DNA of 64,000 bases, from the NCBI GenBank assembly GCA_014337915.1, contig QUBU01000007.1, positions 53,752-117,751 on the forward strand. The letters run 5' to 3'. How positions within the stretch are numbered: position 1 is the stretch's first letter; each line of letters begins with the position of its first letter. The position numbers were made by a program, and so were the translations under genes. The notes under the pieces were generated by a model that did no database searches, was not told the origin of the DNA, and saw only the letters and a list, made by a program, of their open reading frames with translations. Shown here piece by piece: positions 28,289 through 36,693 of this stretch. The stretch is from Gammaproteobacteria bacterium (lineage in GTDB: Bacteria; Pseudomonadota; Gammaproteobacteria; Steroidobacterales; GCA-2729495).

Positions 28289-29668
28289 TCAGGCCCGGCG
28301 CTCCGGCAGCGCCTGATCGCTGGCCGCCACTGGCGGCGATTCCACCTCGGCCATCAGCAGCCTGCGCAGCACCACGGAAAGTCCGGCGATCAGGTACCAG
28401 TAGAACTCGGACAGCCCGTACGAGGCGATGCTGAATACCAGGCACATCACCACCAGCACCAGGGTGGCCCCGGTACAGCGCTCATAGAACAGGCGTTTCT
28501 CGTCGTCCTCCGCCAGCCGGCTGCCAAGCGACGCCAGCGACCCACGGACCTGGCGAAGGTTGCCGAAGATTGACCCCAGGAACCTCAGGTAGATCACCGT
28601 GCCGATCAGGCCGAGTTCGATGATCGCTTCCAGGTACAGGTTGTGGGAGGGCTGGTAGCGACCCACCTCGTTGGACAGCGCCTCCTGTGACGTCCCAAGC
28701 CCATGCCCGACCAGTGGGTGCCGGGTCGCCACGCGCACCTCGTCCATCATGTGCTTCAGGCGGCCATGGGTCGTCGCGGCATTGCGCGTGCCATCGTCGA
28801 TGAGCGACAGGTACCTGTCCTTCATGTCGGGCGTCATGACGCCAACCAGGAGAACGGCGGACACGGCCGCCATGAGCAGGATCGCGGTGCGGTGCTTCGA
28901 GCGGAAAATGATCGCGGCAGCGATCACCAGCAACCCGACCATGCCGCTCCTGGATCCGGTCAGGACCAGCGCATACAGCAGTGCCACCAGCAGCCCGACA
29001 CTGGCCAGCCTGACGAGCTTCCGTTTCGATCCACCGATCAGGTAATAGAGGAAGGGCACGGCCGTCAGGATCACGAATGCGAGGCCATTCGGGTTGACGA
29101 TGTCATTGGGGGCCCCGGCCAGCCGCTCGAGCACGTAGCCGTCACCCATGTCGGCATAGGAGCCCCAGTATCCGGTGGTGAGGTGCAGGAACAGCGGCTC
29201 CAGCACCCGCAGTACCTGGCAGCCGAAGACCACGATCACGAAGGTCCGCAGGCGCGGTAATGTATCGACCAGCTGCACGGTGAAGTAGAAGAACACCACC
29301 GCCTTGATGAACACATCCAGCCCGTGCTTGACGACGCTGCCAGGCCATTCCACGAACGGCACGGACAGCACGATATAGGCGATGAGCGTATTGAGGATCC
29401 GCGTGCTGCTGGATGGATCCTTCGGTTCTGGTCCCGGCCTGGCAGTCAGGATCAGCATCGTGATCAGGCCCACCAGAACGAGCGTCGGCCTGATCATGCC
29501 GATGACCGCTATCCGGCTCGGTATGTTGAGCAGGGTCATCAGGATCAGGAGCATGTACAGCCGGAACGGCAGGGCCGGGCTGATTGCCGGCGCGGCGTCG
29601 CCAACCGCCCTTCCGGCGGAGGGCGCCATGCGCTGGCGCAGCGGTCGCGGCAGGGAGGTATTGCTCAT
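28289..29668 (-). CDS. O-antigen ligase/polymerase-like membrane protein
   Basis: 459-residue protein with about ten to twelve hydrophobic helices and a large periplasmic loop (residues about 265-350) of the WaaL/Wzy superfamily. The loop contains HPLVGHGLGTSQE and YQPSHNLYLEAIIELGLIG, which hold the conserved G-x-G and H-N residues of this family. It either joins a finished glycan to an acceptor or polymerises repeats. The start at 29668 overlaps the upstream glycosyltransferase stop (ATGA). Confidence 0.85.
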   Translation of the reverse strand: MSNTSLPRPLRQRMAPSAGRAVGDAAPAISPALPFRLYMLLILMTLLNIPSRIAVIGMIRPTLVLVGLITMLILTARPGPEPKDPSSSTRILNTLIAYIVLSVPFVEWPGSVVKHGLDVFIKAVVFFYFTVQLVDTLPRLRTFVIVVFGCQVLRVLEPLFLHLTTGYWGSYADMGDGYVLERLAGAPNDIVNPNGLAFVILTAVPFLYYLIGGSKRKLVRLASVGLLVALLYALVLTGSRSGMVGLLVIAAAIIFRSKHRTAILLMAAVSAVLLVGVMTPDMKDRYLSLIDDGTRNAATTHGRLKHMMDEVRVATRHPLVGHGLGTSQEALSNEVGRYQPSHNLYLEAIIELGLIGTVIYLRFLGSIFGNLRQVRGSLASLGSRLAEDDEKRLFYERCTGATLVLVVMCLVFSIASYGLSEFYWYLIAGLSVVLRRLLMAEVESPPVAASDQALPERRA

Positions 29669-30789
29669 CGGCCCGGTCCATCCACCGCGCCCATGCAATC
29701 CTCGTAGACGCGGCTATAGCGCAGGGCCATTCGCTCGGCCGAGTACTCCGCGCGTACATGCGCGCTGGCGCGGGAGGCCTGTTCGCCAGGATTGCTGGAG
29801 CCGGTGACGCGCCGGATGCCGTCAGCCAGGGCCTGCGGACTGTCATCCTCGAGCAGGCAGCCGTAGCGGCCATGGCCGAGCACAACGGGGATCTCTCCCA
29901 CCGATGTTGCTACCACCGGGAGGCCATGCGCCATGGCTTCCAGCAAGACGAGTGGCAGCCCTTCCGTCCTGGAACAGATGACGAACAGATCAGACTCCCG
30001 ATACAGCTTGTCCACATCCGCCACGTAGCCCACCAGCCGCAGCTGCGCCTGAAGCCCGGCCGCGGCGATCTGCTGCTCCAGCGCCGCACGGCAGTCACCG
30101 TCACCTGCGATCGTGACGAGCGGCTGCATGCCACCGGCAACCAGGCTGGCTGTCGCTGCAACCAGCCGGTCAAATCCCTTCTCGTGGCTCAGGCGGCCGA
30201 TCGCCAGTATACGCACGGTGCCTGGGGCCGATGCTTGCCTCGTCGAGACACGCGGCTCACCACCCGACTCCGCCAGCTCGATGCCATTCGGGATGACGAC
30301 GAGCCGATCGCCGGCAACATGCCGCGACGCCACCCGGCGCATGGGCTCGCTGACCACTACGACGCGGTCGAAGCGCCGCAGCAGGAATCGGTCCAGCGCC
30401 TCGTAGAACCACAGCCGGCTGCGATGGCTGACAGCCGTCCAGCCATGCAGCGTACAGACCAGCCGCGGACCACTCCGCCTGTGCACCAGGGAGAGCAGGA
30501 TATTGGCCTTGTAGCCATGCGTATGGATGATCCCGAACCCCTGCTGCTCCGCGTAGCGCAGGATTTCGCCCGCGCCGCGCAGGTTCAGGCCGTCGCTCAT
30601 CCGGAACCGGTGGTGGTCCAGGCCACGGCTCCGGGCCGCCGCTCCCAGTGGATCCGACTCGTCCTGTGGCGCCACGATGGTGCCTATCGTGACCTCGTGC
30701 CCCAGCCTGCGGCATTCCACCGCCAGGCTGAGCAGCATCTTTTCGGCACCGTACAGGCCGCCGCTGTCGATGACGTGCAGAATCTTCAC
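29665..30789 (-). CDS. Family 4 glycosyltransferase
   Basis: 374-residue GT-B enzyme starting at GTG 30789 (KILHVIDSGGLYGAEKMLLSLA). A longer frame to 30849 would overlap the previous gene by 41 bases and is rejected. Donor-domain motifs: ILAIGRLSHEKGFDRLV, LVGYVADVDKLY and CSRTEGLPLVLLEAMAHGLPVV. It is transcribed between the GT2 gene and the ligase-like gene. Confidence 0.88.
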   Translation of the reverse strand: MKILHVIDSGGLYGAEKMLLSLAVECRRLGHEVTIGTIVAPQDESDPLGAAARSRGLDHHRFRMSDGLNLRGAGEILRYAEQQGFGIIHTHGYKANILLSLVHRRSGPRLVCTLHGWTAVSHRSRLWFYEALDRFLLRRFDRVVVVSEPMRRVASRHVAGDRLVVIPNGIELAESGGEPRVSTRQASAPGTVRILAIGRLSHEKGFDRLVAATASLVAGGMQPLVTIAGDGDCRAALEQQIAAAGLQAQLRLVGYVADVDKLYRESDLFVICSRTEGLPLVLLEAMAHGLPVVATSVGEIPVVLGHGRYGCLLEDDSPQALADGIRRVTGSSNPGEQASRASAHVRAEYSAERMALRYSRVYEDCMGAVDGPGR

Positions 30790-30808
30790 GGGCCTGCCTG
30801 CCGTGCCA

Positions 30809-31942
30809 TCAACCGGTGCGCGGGGCCCAGATCGCCTGACGGTGGCCACCGATGAACTTGATGACTGCCTGCGCGCAGGCGATGTTCAGCAATACGAAAT
30901 AGTAGGGAAAGCCGACCAGGAACGAACGGCTCCGGCCATGGCTGGCCCAGCCGATACCGGCCAGCACATAGACGCCGGTCTGGACCAGCGCCGCAAGCAG
31001 CATCAGCCGGTCCTGGGCCGCCAGCAACCAGCTCGTGGCGAAGGCGGCCAGCAGTGGCAGGAATGCCAGGTAGCGCAGCAGCTTGTGCGAAATGATCTGG
31101 AACGCCAGCAACCCGTGGCGCAGTGGATTCATCAGCCGCCGCATGTCCCAGAGCGCCCAGAGCGCCCGCAGCGTCACGCGCACGCGCATGCGGTATTCGG
31201 CGTCATGCTCGCTGAGCGCGGACTCGTGCAGCCGCGCCTCCGGCTCGTAGACCACGCGATAGCCCTGCGCGGCGACATTCAGCGGCAGCACGAAATCCGG
31301 CTGCTGGTCGGCACGCATCGGCCGGTAGGCCGACCGCCGCACGGCGTCCACGCCACCATCGACGCCGATCACCGCCGCAAGCCGTGATTCCGAGGCGCGC
31401 AGCCAGTTCTCGTATTTCATGTAGGCGGAGCAGCCGTCGCCGACCAGCGAACCGTCCTCGTTGACGTAGAGCATCTTGCCGGTGACGTAACCGACCGCCG
31501 GATCGGCAAAATTGCTCACCAGGCGGCGGATGGAGTCCGGTGCGTACATCGAGTTGGCATCCGAGAAGACGATGATCTCGCCGGCAGCCCTGGGGATCGC
31601 CAGGTTGAGGGCTGCCGTCTTGCCGGCGCGAGGCGACTGCCGGATCAGCTGCACGCGCGGGCCCAGCGCAGCGACGATCTCGTCGGTGCCATCGGTCGAC
31701 TCGTCGGAAACCACGATGACGTCGAGGAGCCCGGGCGGATAGTCCTGATCGAGCTTGTTCTGTACTGTCCGGCCGATGCAGGCCGCCTCATTGTAGGCGG
31801 CGGTGAGCACGGTGACCCGCGGCGCGATATCGGCCTTGCGCACCGGCCGGCCAACGAGCGCCGCCAGCAGCGATGCCAGCAGCGGATAGCCCGCGTAGAC
31901 ATAGATGACCCAGGCCGCCGAAATCCAGAACGTTGTTTCCAT
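30809..31942 (-). CDS. Membrane-bound family 2 glycosyltransferase
   Basis: 377-residue processive-type GT2. One N-terminal helix (WISAAWVIYVYAGYPLLASL) precedes the GT-A domain: VTVLTAAYNEAACIGRTV, VVSDESTDGTDEIV, FSDANSMY (metal site) and a later DGGVDAVRRSAY. Three to four helices close the protein. This layout resembles WcaA/HasA-like inner-membrane transferases that start or extend exopolysaccharide chains. An AGAGAAGAA ribosome site precedes the ATG. First gene of the leftward operon. Confidence 0.87.
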   Translation of the reverse strand: METTFWISAAWVIYVYAGYPLLASLLAALVGRPVRKADIAPRVTVLTAAYNEAACIGRTVQNKLDQDYPPGLLDVIVVSDESTDGTDEIVAALGPRVQLIRQSPRAGKTAALNLAIPRAAGEIIVFSDANSMYAPDSIRRLVSNFADPAVGYVTGKMLYVNEDGSLVGDGCSAYMKYENWLRASESRLAAVIGVDGGVDAVRRSAYRPMRADQQPDFVLPLNVAAQGYRVVYEPEARLHESALSEHDAEYRMRVRVTLRALWALWDMRRLMNPLRHGLLAFQIISHKLLRYLAFLPLLAAFATSWLLAAQDRLMLLAALVQTGVYVLAGIGWASHGRSRSFLVGFPYYFVLLNIACAQAVIKFIGGHRQAIWAPRTG

Positions 31943-32511
31943 TTCTTCTCTAACGGGCGATTGGTTCGCAGCGCCGGTCGAAGGCCTGCCCCGGCCTTGC
32001 AGGCCAGGAGTTGCAGCGTGGCATGCCCGTCGTACCCTGGCCGGACTGCAGGTTCGGACACACACAGGCCAGCCGGCATTTTTAGCAGATGTCCCCGTGC
32101 CATGTCGGTGACGGCTGTCGGAGGTCCAGCGGACCATTGAAGGCAGCGGCTGGGGCCAGGCTTGCGCCGGGCAGGCGGCATGCAATCAACTTCATCGGTG
32201 TTCGAAGCCGTTGATTTCACGCCATAATCGGTCCACGTTTCGCAGCTGTAGCCGACCGGGGGTTGCACGGGCTGTGGCGCTCGACCCCGATTGCCGGAAC
32301 CTGGCCATCACGCTGTGACGCCGGTCACAGAAACGCCAAAGAAACTGGGGATTGAGTCAAATATAGGGTATGAAATCCACGCTTGGCCTGATATTTTTGC
32401 AGGCAAGCAACGGACAACCGGGTGGCGTGAGTGCCGCCGGCAGGCATGGCAGCCGGTTGACCAGAAAACATGCCCGTCGCCACGCTGAGCTGAACAGAGG
32501 GATTCAGAACA
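31943..32511. other. 569-base divergent intergenic region upstream of the VPEID-CTERM gene
   Basis: No gene is supported. It holds a CRP-type palindrome (32314-32329), a TATGAA -10-like hexamer (32369-32374) and a structured GC-rich stretch at about 32400-32470 that I could not match to a known riboswitch. Confidence 0.6.
32314..32329. promoter_or_regulatory. CRP/Vfr/Clp-type binding site
   Basis: TGTGACGCCGGTCACA fits the CRP consensus TGTGA-N6-TCACA exactly; one more base on each side extends the symmetry. Its centre lies about 60 bases before the start expected from the TATGAA at 32369-32374, the class I activation distance. It is about 190 bases before the VPEID-CTERM start. Confidence 0.6.
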
Positions 32512-32823
32512 ATGAAAAGATCGATCTTGGGTGTTGCAGCAGCGCTTTCCCTGTTGGCAATTGCCGGTCCCGCCAGCGCACAGTCCAGTAATGACTGGCA
32601 GGATTCCTGGCAGAACATCAGTATCGACATTGACCGCGACGAGCTGATTGCGCGGTTCTGCGAACACTTCCCGCAGGCGCGCCGCTGCAACCGGCCGCCG
32701 GTTCATGCGGTACCTGAAATTGACGCAACCTCGGGTACGCAGGCACTGGCCCTGGTCCTCGGTGGCGCCCTCCTCGGTGCGGAAGCCCTGCGCCGGCGCC
32801 GTTCGGCAGCACGCAACCGCTGA
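32512..32823 (+). CDS. VPEID-CTERM sorting-signal protein, XrtE substrate
   Basis: 103-residue secreted protein. The signal peptide ends at GPASA. The mature part is only about 45 residues (SNDWQDSWQNISIDIDRDEL, then an FCEHFPQARRCNR Cys-containing segment). From residue 67 comes VPEID, then a helix (LALVLGGALLGAEAL) and an RRRR cluster: the VPEID-CTERM sorting signal known to pair with exosortase E/protease. The cognate enzyme gene follows directly. The mature peptide is very short, so it may be a small structural or adhesive surface protein. An AGGGA lies upstream of the ATG. Confidence 0.92.
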   Translation: MKRSILGVAAALSLLAIAGPASAQSSNDWQDSWQNISIDIDRDELIARFCEHFPQARRCNRPPVHAVPEIDATSGTQALALVLGGALLGAEALRRRRSAARNR

Positions 32824-32893
32824 TTGACCCCGAAGGCTTCGGGTGGTTCGGGCCACCTGGGGCAATCCAGGGTCTCACCCGTCAGGCTGAACG

Positions 32894-32935
32894 AGGCCCG
32901 CTGTCCCACCATGGTGGCCAGCGGGCCTTTCATTT
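32894..32935 (+). terminator. Hairpin terminator/attenuator between substrate gene and xrtE
   Basis: AGGCCCGCTG (32894-32903) pairs perfectly with CAGCGGGCCT (32919-32928); the loop contains a second palindrome, CCACCATGGTGG. TTTCATTT follows. This is a rho-independent-like structure that would cut down transcription of xrtE relative to the substrate gene. Confidence 0.65.
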
Positions 32936-32937
32936 CC

Positions 32938-34530
32938 ATGCCCCATTCACGCTGGCTTGCCCTCTCGGTGCTGCTGGCCGCCGAGCTGCTCGTCGGCGTC
33001 AACCTCCTCACGGTACCTGACCTGTCCGGGCAGACCGGGCTGGTGGCGATGGCTATCGCCTCGGCGGCCCAGTCGTTCAAGGTCGCGGTGGCTTTCGCGG
33101 CCACCTGCCTGCTGGTTTTCAGCAGGCGCCTGGGCGCGATCACGCAAACGCTGGGCGACCAGGCGGGCTATCGCTGGTGGCCCTGGCTCGCGGCGCATGC
33201 GCTGGCCTGCGGGGTGTTCCTGCTGGTCGCCTGGCCAGTGCTCGGTCCGGCACCCGACGCCGCCCTGGCCACGGCGCCATGGCTGCTGGCGACCCTCGGG
33301 CTGGGCGCCGCTACGCTGGTTTTCCTGCTGCTGGCCGCCTCACCAGCCAGGCGCTGGCTGCAGATTGCCCGCCAGGAAAAGCTGGGCCTCGCGGTCGCGG
33401 TGGCTGCCGGCGTCCTCGCCTGGCTGGGCGGGCTTCTCGCGCAGCAGGTCTGGCTGCCGCTGGCGAAGATGACGCTGTGGTGTACCCGGCAGCTGCTCGG
33501 CCTGTTCTTCGCCGACATCTACGTCGACAACGAGCTCACCATCATCGGGGTCGCCGACTTCGCGGTGCAGATCGCGCCGGAGTGTTCGGGCTACGAGGGC
33601 ATGACGCTGATCACGGCCTTTGCGGCCGTCTATCTCTGGCTGTTCCGCGCGGATCTGCGGTTTCCGCGGGCGCTGTTGCTGATCCCGGTCGGGATCATCG
33701 TCATCTGGCTGGCCAACGTCCTGCGCGTGACGGTGCTGATCGCCATCGGTGCCCTGTATTCCCCGGATATCGCCGTCACCGGCTTCCACTCGCAGGCCGG
33801 CTGGATCAGCTTCAGCCTCGTAGCGCTGGGCATGATCGCCCTGTCGCACCGGCATCTGCTCGCGGTCGACGGCCACCAGGGGGCGTCCGCTGCCGCCGGT
33901 TCCGGCCTGGCGCTGCCCCTGCTGGCGCCCATGCTGGCATTGCTGGCGTCGTCCATCCTGATCGCCGCCCTCTCCAGCGGCTTTGCCGCCCTGTATCCGC
34001 TCGGCGTGGTCGTCACTGCGGCGGTCCTCTGGCATTTCCGCGGCCAGTACCGCGGCTTCGCCCGCGGGCTGAGCTGGCAGGCCATCGGCATCGGTGTCCT
34101 GGTCTTCGTGCTCTGGATCGCCCTGGCACCGCCCGACGACGGCGGTGGCGCGATGCTCGAGATGACGCTCACCGGCCTGCCCGCATGGCAGGCTGCGCTC
34201 TGGCTCGGTTTTCGCGTGGTCGGGTCGGTGCTGACCGTGCCGATTGCCGAGGAGCTGGCATTCCGCGGTTACCTGATCCGCAAGCTCGTGGCCAGCGACT
34301 TCGAGAACGTGCCGCCCGGCACCTTCACCTGGCTGTCATTCCTCGTCTCCTCGCTGCTGTTCGGGGTCCTGCACAACAGCTGGGTCGCCGGCACACTGGC
34401 GGGCGCCGGCTTTGCCCTGGCGCTGTACCACCGCGGGCGGGTCGTCGATGCCATCGTCGCCCACATGACCAGCAACGCGCTGGTGGCCGCGGCGGTGCTG
34501 GCCTTCGGGCAGTGGCGACTGTGGGGCTGA
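32938..34530 (+). CDS. xrtE: Exosortase E / CPBP-type protease fusion
   Basis: 530-residue inner-membrane protein joining two membrane enzymes. The N-terminal exosortase part has the catalytic Cys216 (PECSGYEGM), Arg263 (NVLRVT) and His284 (GFHSQAG). The C-terminal part is a CPBP/CAAX-like intramembrane protease: Glu438-Glu439 and Arg443 (EELAFRGY), His479 (LHNSW) and His509 (HMTSN). This architecture defines exosortase E/protease of VPEID-CTERM systems. ATG 32938 is preferred because the other starts (32824, 32911) fall upstream of or inside a terminator-like hairpin. The next sequence is a truncated Fic gene right after the stop. Confidence 0.92.
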   Translation: MPHSRWLALSVLLAAELLVGVNLLTVPDLSGQTGLVAMAIASAAQSFKVAVAFAATCLLVFSRRLGAITQTLGDQAGYRWWPWLAAHALACGVFLLVAWPVLGPAPDAALATAPWLLATLGLGAATLVFLLLAASPARRWLQIARQEKLGLAVAVAAGVLAWLGGLLAQQVWLPLAKMTLWCTRQLLGLFFADIYVDNELTIIGVADFAVQIAPECSGYEGMTLITAFAAVYLWLFRADLRFPRALLLIPVGIIVIWLANVLRVTVLIAIGALYSPDIAVTGFHSQAGWISFSLVALGMIALSHRHLLAVDGHQGASAAAGSGLALPLLAPMLALLASSILIAALSSGFAALYPLGVVVTAAVLWHFRGQYRGFARGLSWQAIGIGVLVFVLWIALAPPDDGGGAMLEMTLTGLPAWQAALWLGFRVVGSVLTVPIAEELAFRGYLIRKLVASDFENVPPGTFTWLSFLVSSLLFGVLHNSWVAGTLAGAGFALALYHRGRVVDAIVAHMTSNALVAAAVLAFGQWRLWG

Positions 34531-35020
34531 GGGCGGCGTCGGGCGGCTGCTGATCACGTTTCTGCTCACCGAGCGCGGCGTGCTGCACAAGCCGGTACTG
34601 TATCTGTCGCACTACTTCAAGCAACACCGGCAGGCCTACTACGAGCGCTTGCAGGCGGTGCGCGACCAGGGAGCCTGGGAAGCGTGGCTCGCGTTCTTCC
34701 TGCGCGGCGTGATCGAGGTGGCCGGTGAGGCCGCGGAGACCGCACGGCGCATCCTGCAACTGCGAGAGCAGCAGCGCGCCGCGATCACGGCGCAACTAGG
34801 CCGCGCGGCCGGCAACGGTCACAAAGTGCTCGAATCGCTCTTCGACCGGCCTATCGTCGCCGTGAATGACGTGCAGAAGATGACCGGCACCACGTACGCC
34901 GCCGCAAACAGCCTGGTGTCCCGGCTGGTGAAGCTGGGCGTGCTCAGCGAGATGACCGGCTATGCGCGGAACCGGCGCTTTCGCTACGCGCCTTATATCG
35001 CCCTGTTCAACGACAACTGA
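34531..35020 (+). pseudogene. 3' remnant of a Fic-family gene
   Basis: The frame reads GRLLITFLLTERGVLHKPVL, LYLSHYFKQHRQAYYERL and a C-terminal winged-helix segment (VNDVQKMTGTTYAAANSLVSRL). These are the parts after the catalytic HPFxxGNGR motif of Fic AMP-transferases. The catalytic motif and everything before it are missing; homology begins within its final residues, immediately after the xrtE stop. It is a deletion relic and cannot be active. Fic genes of this type often sit inside type I restriction loci, as the following hsdM relic supports. Confidence 0.8.
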
Positions 35021-35023
35021 TCC

Positions 35024-35323
35024 ATGGCCATCAAGAAACCCGGCCTCTATTCCTCTCTCTGGGCCTCTTGCGATGAGCTGCGCGGCGGCATGATAAACAC
35101 GCAGGTGATCCAGTCGCTGATCGGGGCGAACGAGCGCCTCGCGCGCAGCCCCTTCCCGGACTTCAGCGATCCGCACAAGCTCGGCGAAGGTCAGGCGATG
35201 GTGGATCGCCTGAGCAATCTCACCGGCGTACTCCAAGAGACTCGAGCCGCTTGTCTCGAAGCGGCAGCGGCGACGAATCTGCCTATCGCAAGCGCCGCTA
35301 CTTCCCGATACAAAACGAACTGA
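35024..35323 (+). pseudogene. hsdM (type I DNA methyltransferase) remnant with internal deletion
   Basis: The first 23 residues (MAIKKPGLYSSLWASCDELR then GGM) match the HsdM N terminus. The next 49 (INTQVIQSLIGANERLARSP, FPDFSDPHKLGEGQAMVDRL) match a later HsdM region, about 60 residues on in intact proteins. The two are fused in frame. After about 35239 the frame runs into unrelated sequence and antisense mnmE. No SAM-binding or NPPF motif remains, so it is inactive. It starts three bases after the Fic relic. Confidence 0.8.
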
Positions 35324-36644
35324 AGATCCTTCCCAGCAAGTCATCGCTGGTGAACTCCCCGGTGATCTCGGCCAGCGCGTTCTGCACCTGCAGCAGTTCC
35401 TCGGCCATCAACTCGCCGGCCTGCTGCTCGCGCAGCTGCCGGCAGGCGGCCTCGAAGTGTTCACGCGCGCTGCGCAGGCTGTCGAGGTGGCGACGGCGGG
35501 CGGTGAAGCTGCCCTCCCCGGCGGGCTGGTAGCCTGCGACCGCGCGCAGGCGCTGGCGCAGTTCGGGCAGTCCGGCGCCGGTGAGCGCGCTGACATGGAC
35601 CAGGTCGGTTGTGCCGGGCACGAGGCCGGAGGGTTCACCGGTCAGGTCGATTTTGTTGCGCACCAGGGTGCGGGACAGCCCGGCCGGCAGTTCGCCGAGC
35701 AGGGCTTCGCGGCTGGCGGCATCGTCGGCCGTGGCATCGAGCACCACCAGGGCATGGTCGGCCCGGGCGAGCTCGGCCTGCGCACGGCTCACCCCCTGCG
35801 CTTCGACGACATCCGTGGTGGCCCGCAGGCCGGCGGTGTCGACGACGTGGATGGGCAGTCCGTCGATGTCGAGCTGTTCACGGATCAGGTCGCGGGTGGT
35901 GCCGGGCACCGGCGTAACGATGGCAGCGTCGTAACCGGCCAGCGCATTGAGCAGGCTCGACTTGCCGGCATTGGGCCTTCCGGCGATCACGACGTTCAGG
36001 CCTTCGCGCAGCAGGCAGCCCTGGCGGGTCGCCTCCTCCAGCCGCCGGAAGGACGCGGCCACGCCCTCCACCCGCCGGGCGAGGTCTGCGTCGCTGAGGA
36101 AGTCGATGTCCTCGTCGGGAAAGTCGATGGCGGCTTCGACCCAGCTGCGCAGCTCGGTGACCTCCTCGTTCAGCGCCAGCACGGCGGCGGAAAAGTCCCC
36201 GCGCAGCGAGCGCTGGGCGGCCCGCGCGGCCGCCTGGGAGTCGGCATCGATGAGGTCGGCAATGGCCTCGGCCTGCGTCAGGTCGAGCTTGTCGTTGAGG
36301 AAGGCACGCTCGGTGAACTCACCTGGCCGCGCGAGCCGGGCGCCGAGGGCCAGCACCCGCGCCACCAGCATGTCGGCCAGCACCACGCCGCCATGGGCAT
36401 GGAGCTCGAGGACGTCTTCGCCAGTGAACGAATGCGGCGCGGGGAAATACAGGGCGAGGCCGAGGTCGAGCGCCTCGCCGTCGGCGCCACGGAAACCGCA
36501 GAGCGTCGCGTAGCGCGGGCGCGGCAGCGCACCGAGCAGCGGGCCGGCCAGGTCGCGCACCGCGGGACCGGAGATGCGCACCACCGCGATGCCGCCGCGG
36601 CCGGGCGGCGTCGCGCGCGCAACGATCGTGTCGGCCGGGTTCAT
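35298..36644 (-). CDS. mnmE: tRNA modification GTPase MnmE
   Basis: 448-residue GTPase that, with MnmG, installs the 5-carboxymethylaminomethyl group at U34 of certain tRNAs. Features: N-terminal formyl-THF-binding domain (ATPPGRGGIAVVRISGP), G1 GRPNAGKSSLLNAL, G3 DTAGLR, G4 NKID, and the invariant C-terminal CIGK. MnmG is not in the window. It leads a leftward core block that continues the yidC-rnpA-rpmH transcription direction. Confidence 0.98.
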   Translation of the reverse strand: MNPADTIVARATPPGRGGIAVVRISGPAVRDLAGPLLGALPRPRYATLCGFRGADGEALDLGLALYFPAPHSFTGEDVLELHAHGGVVLADMLVARVLALGARLARPGEFTERAFLNDKLDLTQAEAIADLIDADSQAAARAAQRSLRGDFSAAVLALNEEVTELRSWVEAAIDFPDEDIDFLSDADLARRVEGVAASFRRLEEATRQGCLLREGLNVVIAGRPNAGKSSLLNALAGYDAAIVTPVPGTTRDLIREQLDIDGLPIHVVDTAGLRATTDVVEAQGVSRAQAELARADHALVVLDATADDAASREALLGELPAGLSRTLVRNKIDLTGEPSGLVPGTTDLVHVSALTGAGLPELRQRLRAVAGYQPAGEGSFTARRRHLDSLRSAREHFEAACRQLREQQAGELMAEELLQVQNALAEITGEFTSDDLLGRIFSSFCIGK

Positions 36645-36693
36645 GCGCCGGCACCGGCCTGGCGACCGGCTCCCGCGGCCTGCGGACCCGGGC

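Noticed and set aside
32395..32475. Structured GC-rich leader before the VPEID gene resembling the 3' part of a c-di-GMP-I riboswitch
   Set aside because: A segment resembling AGCCGGGTTRCC is present (AGCCGGTTGACC), but the invariant ACGCAAAGC part and the paired helices could not be found, so no riboswitch is called.
35246..35265. Inverted repeat GCCGCTT/AAGCGGC as terminator of mnmE
   Set aside because: The stem is short and no T-run follows on either strand; it could be chance in GC-rich DNA.
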